Positions 27,342-36,300 of a stretch of 64,000 nucleotides of DNA are shown piece by piece; the first letter of the stretch is position 1, and every line of letters starts with the position of its first letter. The stretch spans positions 372,001 to 436,000 of the forward strand of contig NZ_BNJF01000004.1 of NCBI RefSeq assembly GCF_016587355.1. The letters run 5' to 3'. The DNA comes from Ktedonospora formicarum. GTDB taxonomy: Bacteria > Chloroflexota > Ktedonobacteria > Ktedonobacterales > Ktedonobacteraceae. The translations under genes were made by a program, and so were the position numbers. The notes beneath the pieces are model-generated. The model ran no database searches. It saw only the letters and a program-made list of their open reading frames with translations, and had not been told where the DNA came from.

Positions 27342-29159
27342 GGATCTTCCGCAACTTTCGTGCTCGAGTTACAACCTTGATTCGTAAAGAAAGATGAGGA
27401 ACATATTCAATTCAGTTTCGTTTTAAGGTGGTTCTCTTGTCTCATCTTCCCTTTTCGCTTCCAGGTTTTGACATCAAGCAGGTGCTTGATGTTGAGAATA
27501 CAGTGGTCATTCAAGCGGCCGCAACTCGTTCAACTGCTCTTTGTCCATCCTGCCAGCACATAAGTCAGCGCGTGCATAGTTACTACACGCGCTCGCCTCG
27601 CGATCTTCCAAGTAGTGGGCGAGCCGTTCAATTGAAGCTTCTGGTACGGCGTTTTCGTTGCCAGAACGTCCAGTGTCCTCGCCTCACCTTCTCTGAGCGG
27701 CTTCCAGAAGTGGTTGCGGTCTCGGCTCAGCGGACAGTACGGCTCAGCGCCACATTGCGTCTTTTCGCCATTGCCCTCAGCGCACAGCTCGCCTCACGTC
27801 TGCTCAAAGAAGTGGGAATGCCAACCAGCTCGGATACCCTTGTCCGGCTTGTGAAGCAAAGCCTTGTGTCCTTGAAGGAGGTTCCCAAGGCGCTTGGCGT
27901 CGATGATTTTGCCCTTCGTCGTGGTAAAACCTACGGCACGATCCTGGTCGATCTCTCTACCCACCGCCCTATTGAACTGTTGCTCGAACGAACAGCTGAG
28001 ACTCTTTCAGCGTGGCTTGAGGCCCATCCAGGAGTTGCGTACATCAGCCGTGACCGTTCGAGTGAATACATGCGCGGAGCAAGTGAAGGGGCTCCTCAAG
28101 CTCAACAGATTCTTGATCGATGGCATCTCCTCAAAAATATGCGTGAGGTGGTCCAGCGTATCGTGAGCCGCGCTCATGCGACCCTCAAGCAACGACAGAA
28201 AGAGGCTGGGGTGACAGTTCGCACTCCTTACAAGAAAAAAAAACGCAGTAGTAGTGAGGTTGCCGCATCGCAAGTCGCCCGCTTACGACGCCAAGCATGG
28301 TATGAGGAAGTCGTTGCCCAGTATCAACAAGGCAAAAGTATTGCCGCCATTGCAAGAGAATTGCAGATGAGTCCAACGACGGTTCGCAAGTTCGTGTATG
28401 CTGGAGCCTTCCCCGAACATTCTGCTCACAAACGGAGGCAGACGTATCGTCTGACTCCTTACTTATCTTATCTCCAACAACGTGTGGCGGATGGATGCGA
28501 AAATGCAAGCATGCTGTGGCAAGAGATCTGTCAGCAGGGGTTCTCTCACGGCTACAAGGTGGTCAATACCTGGCTGCGAGAGTATCTGGGCAGACCGGGA
28601 CGCCGTTCCTCTGAAGAGGAGAAAATCAAACAGCAATCCTTTCTGAACGCAGTTGCCGCTGAACCAGGTCTTCTCTCCAGCAGAACAGAGATGCGGGAGG
28701 ACTCGCCATCGCAGCCTGCCGAGGGAACGGTTGAACCGTTAGGCTCTCCTCGACATCTGACGTGGCTACTTGTACGTGATCCCGAAGAGCTTGATCAGCA
28801 GGATCAATTGACGTTGTCCTTCATTCGAGAGGTAGGAGACATCAATATCGCCTATGACTTGACTCAACGCTTCTTCACGATGGTACGGGAACGCCAAGCT
28901 GATCGACTTGACACCTGGCTCGAAGAGTGTCAGTCCAGTGGCGTTCCCGATCTGCAAACGTTCGCTCTCTGGCTTGAGGCGGGAATATTCTGCCTTGAAA
29001 GGTGCCCTCAGCTTTTCCTACAGCAATGGACCAGTTGAAGGACAGATCAACAAACTCAAGTATATCAAACGGAGTATGTATGGTCGCGGAAGCCTTGAAT
29101 TGTTACGTCAGCGGTTTTTGCTCGCAGCCTAGCAGGAGCACGAAAGTTGCGGAAGATCC
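27342..29159 (+). mobile_element. ISL3-family element (1818 bp) with 8-bp target duplication
   Basis: Perfect 24-bp terminal inverted repeats (GGATCTTCCGCAACTTTCGT at each end) are flanked by direct repeats ACAAAATC at 27334-27341 and 29160-29167, the 8-bp duplication normal for ISL3. It is inserted in the IS3 remnant: flanking sequence continues as in the third remnant copy near 45495. The transposase frame inside is shifted near its end. Confidence 0.95.
27428..29132 (+). pseudogene. ISL3 transposase with C-terminal frameshift
   Basis: A transposase of about 568 residues. It has an N-terminal zinc-binding part (CPSCQHISQRVHSYYTRSPR, RRFRCQNVQCPRLTF), the ISL3 DDE core (LGVDDFALRRGKTYGTILVD, YISRDRSSEYMRGA, DRWHLLKNMREV) and an inserted HTH region (GKSIAAIARELQMSPTTVRK). 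The first frame ends at 29038 with CLERCPQLFLQQ. The expected ending (GLRREYSALKGALSFSYSNG, PVEGQINKLKYIKRSMYGRG, LLRQRFL) lies in the next frame and ends at 29132. One base too many near 28970 (CTCTCTGG) explains this. The shifted part contains the catalytic glutamate (VEGQ), so the element is probably no longer autonomous. Confidence 0.88.
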
Positions 29160-29184
29160 ACAAAATCGGGTCAACGTCATTTCG

Positions 29185-30012
29185 CTATTGGGCGGAAAAA
29201 TAAGCTCTACCAGGAAATTGTGATTCCAGCAGTTTTTTGGGAAGAGGAATATCCTCTAGCCTAGAAAGTTTCCAATCGTTTTGAGAGAGATCAATATTAG
29301 TAAGAAGACGTAATTTAATGAAACTAGCTGGAAGGGTCTGTAAATAATTGTCACTTACATCTAGCTCCTCCAAATCTTCAAGCCCTCCAATTTCTGCCGG
29401 CAACTCCCGTAACTCATTCCCTGCAAGAATTAACGATGTCAGGTGCTTCAAATTTCTAATTTCCGCTGGAAGGGTCTGTAAATAATTGTCACTTACATCT
29501 AGCTCCTCCAAACCTTCAAGCCCTCCAATTTCTGCTGGCAACTCCCGTAACTCATTCCCTGCAAGAATTAACGATGTCAGGTGCTTCAAATTTCTAATTT
29601 CCGCTGGAAGGGTTTGGAGGTGACAATCATAGATATGCAATGCATCAAGTTGTTCAAGTTCCCCAATTGCTCCTGGCAACTCTTGTAACTCATTCATTCC
29701 TAAATCAAGGAACGTTAAAGAGCTCAAATGACCAAGTTCCTTTGGGAGCTTTGGTATCAATGAATTTTTTATAGTAAGCACTTTTAAAGCCTTCAGTTGT
29801 CCTAGCTCTGCTGGCAATTCCTCCAAGTTAGAGAAACCAGAAAGACTCAAACGCTCCAATCGAGTGAGGTGCACAATTTCATTGAGCCAACGTGCTTTTG
29901 TGTTTGTAAGACTTAAAGCAATCAAATTTCCATTCTCATCATATTCTGTATGTGTTGGTCTCCCCCATCTGTTTGCCAACTCTTGTAAGAATTGGCTATC
30001 ATGGCTATCCAT
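29185..30012 (-). CDS. Leucine-rich repeat protein with duplicated block
   Basis: A 275-residue protein made largely of about ten leucine-rich repeats of 22-23 residues (pattern LPAEIGGLEGLEELDVSDN), preceded by a 50-residue N-terminal region beginning MDSHDSQFLQELANRWG. Start ATG 30012 follows GGTGG; the frame continues upstream without a site. Two repeat pairs are duplicated as a 46-residue block encoded by the tandem 138-bp repeat at 29328-29603. No signal peptide, kinase or GTPase domain is visible, so a cytosolic protein-protein interaction scaffold is likely. The 3' end lies 18 bp from the target duplication of the ISL3 element, beside the IS3 remnant. Confidence 0.88.
   Translation of the reverse strand: MDSHDSQFLQELANRWGRPTHTEYDENGNLIALSLTNTKARWLNEIVHLTRLERLSLSGFSNLEELPAELGQLKALKVLTIKNSLIPKLPKELGHLSSLTFLDLGMNELQELPGAIGELEQLDALHIYDCHLQTLPAEIRNLKHLTSLILAGNELRELPAEIGGLEGLEELDVSDNYLQTLPAEIRNLKHLTSLILAGNELRELPAEIGGLEDLEELDVSDNYLQTLPASFIKLRLLTNIDLSQNDWKLSRLEDIPLPKKLLESQFPGRAYFSAQ
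29328..29603. repeat. Tandem 138-bp repeat inside the LRR gene
   Basis: Units 29328-29465 and 29466-29603 differ at two positions only, one of them Asp/Gly in GGLEDLEEL versus GGLEGLEEL. A third, partial and more diverged unit follows. This is a recent in-frame expansion of two LRRs. Confidence 0.9.
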
Positions 30013-30542
30013 AATAAGTTCCACCTCTCTATGCTTAAATTTGAAGCGGTCTTTGAAAGCTTCCAGTGGGACGGCTACCATAGAGGGATGCTTTGCCCTG
30101 CGTCAACAGGACGGCCCATGCTGGTACTGGCCTGTGACTACCAGATGCGCGCTGAACTAGTTACCAGACTCATTCAGCATTGCCCTTCCCAACAAAAAGC
30201 ATCTCAAGAAGCACATAAAGGACGAGCCGTATGCAGTGACAAGCCGCACTCACGGTTCGGAAGACGGGTGACGGGCGACCCCATAAGAGGTGAGCACTCT
30301 CAATCCTGCTATATTACTTCGCGCAGTCAAGGTGGAGGAGAGGAACTGAGTAACAAATTCGCACTGCATCGTCATTACCATGATCAGCAACACCCCACGT
30401 GTCCAAGGTACCCATGACAATAACTAGATCACTGAGAATGTGGATCACGCTAACGTGTCACCTCAGGTTCTGAAGCCGAGCAGAGGAGGTGATCCATTCG
30501 CTTAGGTTAACCTCAACAGCTATCAAACCTTGGAGGAAACAT
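30013..30542. other. Remnant region with a group II intron end
   Basis: Apart from the domain V sequence at 30224-30258 I see no gene. A 141-codon plus-strand frame crosses the intron remnant and is not protein-like. Confidence 0.45.
30224..30258 (+). ncRNA. Group II intron domain V remnant
   Basis: GAGCCGTATGCAGTGACAAG followed by CCGCACTCACGGTTC reproduces the domain V hairpin of bacterial group II introns: GAGCCGU pairs with ACGGUUC, and an apical GACAA-type loop is present. Sequence up to about 30300 may be the rest of the intron 3' end. No reverse transcriptase or 5' GTGCG end is nearby, so it is a fossil. Confidence 0.65.
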
Positions 30543-30690
30543 GTGCCACATTGAGTGGTTATTACGCAATGTCTACAATGGGCAACGATTGCATTCCACC
30601 TTGGCGTATCCGACCACCTAACGAATTTGAGTAGATGTTTTATCAAGGTCTGCTCTCCTAGAATGCCATCTGGAGTGGTCTTTGGAATGT
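30543..30690 (+). repeat. IS3-family transposase 3' end remnant, copy 2 (diverged)
   Basis: It reads IEWLLRNVYNGQRLHSTLAY and, after a one-base shift, RPPNEFE-stop. The same conserved tail as the other two copies follows (GGTCTGCTCTCCTA and CATCTGGAG). It is clearly older than copies 1 and 3. Confidence 0.65.
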
Positions 30691-30953
30691 AGTCCGCAGT
30701 CTCAGCAAGTACGGCTTCAGACCTCAAATAGTTGGTACCTTCTCTGGCACTTCTTTTTTCTCTGCATGAAGCATTCTCCTACTCAAGAAGAGACAAGCAA
30801 CCTCACTCTATGGATTGGGGCTGCTTGTCTCTCCTCTTTCGCAATTCAAGATGCCTTATGTTTAGCAATAAAACTGACATCAGAAAAGATTAGATATGAC
30901 TGTTTCATTTCATAATCTCTTATGACACAGCTTATCTACAAACAAATTTGATC
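30691..30953. other. Intergenic gap with hairpin
   Basis: AGAGACAAGCA (30789-30799) and its complement (30822-30832) could end transcription of the minus-strand gene that stops at 30954. Nothing else seen. Confidence 0.4.
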
Positions 30954-31643
30954 TCACCACGAAATCAGCACACTTGTGGTACGCATCCTCCCAGGAGGGC
31001 TCCATGTTTCGATAAAGGATGAGAGCTCATTTCTAGGAATACGTTGTTCTTGAATAGCCTCAACTAACAATTGCTCTGCAATGATGGCGATTGTAGTGGT
31101 TGGCAATAACGGAACAAGAGCTACTCGTATATCTTCAATGCGACAACTTTTCTGGCTTTTCCTTGACCCCAGCATGTGGGTGACAGGATTTGCAAAGAGA
31201 GGAGCGTGAATGCTCTGCCCCTGTTGCTTCAGCCATTCCAGCGCCGTATGAGGCACAATCACCTCCTCAATCGTGTCCTGCTCAAAGACTAAGACTGTGT
31301 TTGCCCCTACAGAACAGATTTCCACACCCTCTGGCACATACCGCCAGGTTGTCATTAGGAGAAACATAAAATCAGGATCTGTAATCACCGCATCAGCGGC
31401 ATCCAACAGGAGTTGAGGCGTTGAAAGGCGCTCTGATGAAGGGTCACCATCTAGTTGCTGAATCACATGATGGGCAAACGCGAGCCCAAGCCGCTGGTTC
31501 TCGTGGTACTCCCTTTCATGTCGTCCGATCAATGGCTTAACCAGGATACCACAATTGCCGGTGCTCAACACACTCCATTTGAATTGTTGTGTCTCCAGAC
31601 TGATCTTCTCTACTGGTCCCACGCGATACTTTCTTGTCTCCAC
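30954..31643 (-). CDS. Hypothetical protein, possibly PP2C-like
   Basis: A 229-residue protein from GTG 31643, with GAGGG seven bases upstream. I do not recognise it firmly. The order of elements (STGNCGILVKPLIGRHE, DPDFMFLLMTTW, GVEICSVGANTVLVFEQDTI, EDIRVALVPLLPTTTIAIIA and a final RMRTTSVLISW) recalls a PP2C/SpoIIE phosphatase fold. The metal-binding aspartates of that family are not evident, so at most this is an inactive relative. It lies downstream of the orphan Rhs fragment in the same orientation, where immunity or cargo genes of Rhs loci are often found, but no direct evidence links it. Confidence 0.5.
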   Translation of the reverse strand: METRKYRVGPVEKISLETQQFKWSVLSTGNCGILVKPLIGRHEREYHENQRLGLAFAHHVIQQLDGDPSSERLSTPQLLLDAADAVITDPDFMFLLMTTWRYVPEGVEICSVGANTVLVFEQDTIEEVIVPHTALEWLKQQGQSIHAPLFANPVTHMLGSRKSQKSCRIEDIRVALVPLLPTTTIAIIAEQLLVEAIQEQRIPRNELSSFIETWSPPGRMRTTSVLISW

Positions 31644-31699
31644 GAATATCCCTCTGTTTCAATACGTTGCGCCGAATAGAAATGTCGTTTTTATTAAAA

Positions 31700-32085
31700 G
31701 GGCGTCATACTGCAAGGTGAGCATTTCTCCATCGTGAGTCGTAGGTATATTGCAGCGTGCGGTAGAGGTCATAGGAGCTACCAGTAGTACCAGTGCCCAA
31801 TCCCTCCTGCTGATACCGCAACCACCCGAGTGCATCAGTAAATGAGGTGGTTTTATGGTTATAGGCATCGAGAATCGCTGTTTGCTCGAAAGCGGTGCTG
31901 CGACTCTCTCCAGTGAAGCCAGGGATCCCCTGTGCGACTGTCTAGGTGAGCATCCAAGAGAGGGTAATGGTTGTGGTATCGTATAGATCACGCTTCCTAG
32001 CAAACGCCCAAGACTATCATGGTTTATGACCGTGCGAGACTGATTCTGATCTGGAGTTACATATCCAGAGATTGCTTCTGAGACA
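31700..32085 (-). pseudogene. Orphan Rhs YD-repeat fragment
   Basis: About 350 bp match the inner YD-repeat part of the large Rhs gene (compare 36013-36370), and a first 35 bp match 35383-35417. The intervening stretch is missing and there are substitutions and at least one in-frame stop. It is therefore a diverged, internally deleted copy. It lies downstream of the Rhs gene and its neighbour in the same orientation. Confidence 0.8.
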
Positions 32086-32229
32086 GCCTCGATAGCGTAT
32101 AGCGATCTGCTCGCTTCAGCACATGCGATGGGGAGATTTTATCGTATTCCTAATACCGAACATACGCAATGCTAGAATGCCGATCCTCAGTACTATGAAG
32201 CAGAACTTTGCCCGTTCTTAGAAGACATT

Positions 32230-33285
32230 TTAAGCATGGAAACTTGACAAGTGGTTGCTTTCGCTATGCAAGAATTGCATTTCCTCCGGTGTCCACATAT
32301 GCCCATCTAGCTTATCTATTTGAGCATATAAGACCCCTGGCTCTCCTCTCTCCTTCAAAAGCTGGGGAGATGCAGCGCCAAATATCCAACATACTTCACT
32401 TTCTCTCACAAAGGACAGCGGTCCTAGAATATCATCAGGAATATAGGTTGCATGAAGTCTAGAAATGATCTGCTCAGCTAGAGGTTTTGCCTGTTCTCTA
32501 GAAATATGAGGCTGCCGATACGCTGCCGGGAGGCGGCAACCTTCAGCACCTAAAGATTTTAGGTGCTGAAGTAAGCTTGCAGCCGCCTCATACGAGAGAT
32601 CAAGGCCAAAAAAGCCTACATGAAATGGATACTGTAGGGTTTCCAGATTCATTCTATGTTCGGATATTGCTGATATTTGTTTGACGAAGTCTTCAAAAGG
32701 AATGGAAACTTGACAATTTCTTAAGAGATATATATCGAATATACTGTACAGTTGCTTCCAATGACTCAGAACCCCATCCGCCATTTCCACTCTTTTTCTT
32801 AAAACTTCAAACTGTAAAGAATTGGCTTCGTCGTTCAGATGGTGTAATTCCTCATCTTGCCATAGGTGACCGTCTAACTTATCTATGTTGACAAAGATGG
32901 TACGCTGCTTTGAAAAAGCTTTGAAACTCCAGCAGACTGCCTGGTCAGCCGCCAAACGAACAGGGCCTATACTTTGATGGAAATTTTCTTTCTTTTGTAG
33001 TTCTCCAATAACTTGTTCAGCAATTATCGTTGCTTGCTCAAGAGTAAGAAGTGGGTGGCGATAGGCAGAAGGATGTCGTTGCGCTAATGCGCCTGCATAC
33101 GTCAAACGTTGGAGAAGCGTTTTCGCCATCTCTTCAGAGAGATCAAGTCCTAGGAAACCTGGACGTGACGCTCGCTGAAACATTTTCAATTGGAGTGATG
33201 GATCAGATAAAGCTGGGACCTGCTGAACCAAATCTTGTACATCAGGAACCGTTTGACATTCTAACAGAAGATAAAGATCATACAT
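32230..33285 (-). CDS. Two-domain protein, candidate immunity protein of the Rhs toxin
   Basis: A 351-residue soluble protein formed by two copies (about residues 1-155 and 180-345) of one domain I do not recognise. Each copy has a start with IYLL or LYLL, a middle FLGLDLSEEMA or FFGLDLSYEAA followed by a helix and AYRHP or AYRQP. Each then has a strand with VCWSF or VCWIF and an end IDKLDGHLW or IDKLDGHMW. It begins 100 bp after the stop of the Rhs gene on the same strand, the usual place of an immunity gene, and no other gene intervenes. The role is inference from position. No signal peptide is seen, so it would act on toxin inside the cell. Confidence 0.65.
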   Translation of the reverse strand: MYDLYLLLECQTVPDVQDLVQQVPALSDPSLQLKMFQRASRPGFLGLDLSEEMAKTLLQRLTYAGALAQRHPSAYRHPLLTLEQATIIAEQVIGELQKKENFHQSIGPVRLAADQAVCWSFKAFSKQRTIFVNIDKLDGHLWQDEELHHLNDEANSLQFEVLRKRVEMADGVLSHWKQLYSIFDIYLLRNCQVSIPFEDFVKQISAISEHRMNLETLQYPFHVGFFGLDLSYEAAASLLQHLKSLGAEGCRLPAAYRQPHISREQAKPLAEQIISRLHATYIPDDILGPLSFVRESEVCWIFGAASPQLLKERGEPGVLYAQIDKLDGHMWTPEEMQFLHSESNHLSSFHA

Positions 33286-33385
33286 GCAACACTTCCATTC
33301 TTCTACTCTCGCAACTGATAGGCAGTCTTGCTAACACAGAAAACTCTTGTTCAGCAAGACTGCTCAAAACTACTTTTGACCTATC

Positions 33386-36300
33386 TTAAAAGTTAGGAAC
33401 AACTGCTCTCCCAGTAAACAGATCCATAAACTGCTCCATAGGGATTCCATAAGCTCCCTGATATGGATATGGATCGCGAACAAGTGCATTCCCTAATTCA
33501 TCGAAGCCATCAAGAACTATCGCATGTGTGCCGATAAGCCCAGCTCTAATAGAAACGATTGCCGAATTACCAGTGCCTGTAGCAGCTTGCAAATCAGCAA
33601 TAGTTGCATTTCTCATAAATGAATAAGGAATGCGAACTCCAATTTTGCTAAGTGCATTAGGAACATTTTCCATGCCACCACCAAACTGAGAATCAGTGCC
33701 AGTATAAGTTTGAACAGTTTTCTCTGTCAAACTAAAATTATTGTCATTAAGTAGCATTCTACAACTAGCAGCCACACACGTTCCTTCAGCTTCTTGAGGG
33801 AAAACGCTTTTGTCCGCTGGTGGCTCATAAGTGCTAGTACTACCTAAAGGATAATCAGTACTCGTTTCGTCTACAGGCGTTGTTTCGGCGCTTGAATTTT
33901 CTTCTAATCCTTTTTCAAATTGTTGCCTTTCGTATGCTTTTTCATCTTCTAGCTCTTTTTGGGCTAATTCGTCAGACTCATCTAGAGCTTTTTCTGTCGT
34001 CGATTCGATTGTGTTTTCGACAGCTTCAGTTGTAGACTCTGTGGTTTCTGGATTTTCTTCAAACCAACTTGCCACCCACTTAATAAAGCCTACAATAATG
34101 CCGCCACCACCACCACCATTACCACCATATTCTCCAGGACTCCCTCCTTCTCCACTTTCTGGCTTCTCCATATGCCCAGTGGGATCAATAAATGTCTCGG
34201 GATTACCATGCACATAGGCATAGGGATCAAATCCACTCGCATTCGTCTCTACAGTATCAGCACTGAGAAAGCGCCCACTATAAGGGTCGTAATACCGCGA
34301 ACCGTAGTACAGCAACCCTGTCAGTTCGTCAAGCCTCTGACCAGTAAAATTGTACGAAGTTGAAGATGTTCCCTGGCTGTAACGAACCGTCCCATACGGA
34401 GCAAACAGTTGAACTGATTGAACAGTCCCATCACCCTTCAGCGTCAGGCTGGCACTGCTAAGCAGATCAGGAATCAGGTAAGAGAGCGTGCCATCCTTCT
34501 TCATGGCGACGCGTTGCCCCATCACTGTATAGTATTTACTGGTGCTTGTTGTGCTCCCACTCAATGTGGTTTCAGTGAGCCCATTGAAGTAGAGCGTGTC
34601 CGAAACAGTTGTCGAACTACTCGTGCGTTGAAGTACTCGGTTTCCAGCACTATCATAGAGGTAATCCGCACTTGCGCTCTGGCCCTGGGGTGCCGTCCAG
34701 TGTGATAATCTGCCTTCGGCATCATAACTCATGGCTGAGCCAGTTTGTGCACTATCACAACTCTGCGCTCCCGTCGGATCCAGGTTGCGACAGGTCATAT
34801 TCCCCATCGAATCATAACTGGCATAAGGGTTCTTGGCTGAGCTTAAGCCAATGGCAGCATGCACGTGCTGACTATCATATGTTGTTGTTCCAGAAGGGCC
34901 GTTGATAAGCCGATCTAAAACATCGTAACTGTAGGCTTGTTGATATGTGCTGATACTTGTCCCACTAGGAGTAGTTCCACAATGGTCGCCTCCTGCAGGT
35001 GTCCCGCTATTACCTGACCACACGACACGGTTCAGATTGTCATAACAGAACGATTGGGAATCAGTTTGTGTTCCTCCACTTGTCGTTGGTAAGATGGTGA
35101 CCACATTAAGCACATTGCCAACGTTATCAAAGGTGCGCACCTGATTCCAAAGTGTGCTTCCTCCCTTTGATACAGTATCAGAAATCTGACGCTGGATTTT
35201 GTCATAGCCATACGAGGTGCTTAAAACCGGAGATGGAGTGCTACTTTTGACTGCGGAACCACCGAGAGCCAAGCCACTAAGCAGACCGTTATTGGTATAG
35301 CTCGTTTGCCCTACCAGGAAGGGGACTGGATCAGTACTTGCTGATGTGCCAAAGAAGGCTGAATGGAAATAACCATTCTTGTCATACTGCGAAGTGAGCG
35401 TTTCTCCATCGGGATAGGTCAAACTGATTGGTTCCCCAATGTCGTTATAGCTCAAAATTGCCGTCTGAGTCGTCGTTTTCCCATCCGCAGTCACCGAAAG
35501 ACCTGTGCTATCAAGCTGTCCTCGCGCATCAAAGCCATAACAGCGCCAACCGCTACCGACTGAAGCGCTAAAGGTTTCGGCAACCTCTTGCCCAATTGGA
35601 TTAGAAGCAGCAGTACCGCTAGGGGCGGCACATCCAGAGGGGAAGGTCAGCCCAGCATTACTCGCATTGTCATAACTATCATAGAAGAACGTCACATAGG
35701 CGTTGTTACCGCAAGGCGAGACTGCTGCTGAAGAGGTACCTCGACAAAGAGGTCGATTTAGCAAATCGTAGCTTGCATAAATCGATTGTCCGCGAGGATC
35801 TGTTTGGCTCTGCACATTGCTATCAGCGTCATATGTGATTTTCCATGCCGTATCAGAGCTACTTCCGCAACTGGTCGGCATAGGTGTATTGATGCATGAG
35901 CCCTCATCACTATCATTCCACCCTGTGATCCGTTTTAAGGCATCGTAGGTGGCCGTGTGGAATGTCAGTTGCGTCGAAGAGCTATCATAGGTCTTCGTTG
36001 AAAGCAAGTTCCCAACGGTGTCGTAGGTATATTGCAGCGTGCGGTAGAGGCCATAGGAGCTACCAGTAGCACCAGTACCCGATTCCTCCTGCTGATATCG
36101 CAACCGCCCGAGTGCATCAGTAAACGAGATGGTTTTATGGTTATAAGCATCGAAGGTTGCTGTTTGCTCGAAGGCTGTACTGCTACTCTCGCCACTGAAA
36201 CCAGGAATCCCCTGTGCGACTGTATAGGTGAGCGTCGAAGAGAGGGTAATGGTTGTCGTATCGCTATAGGTCACGCTTCCCAGCGAACGTCCAAGACTAT

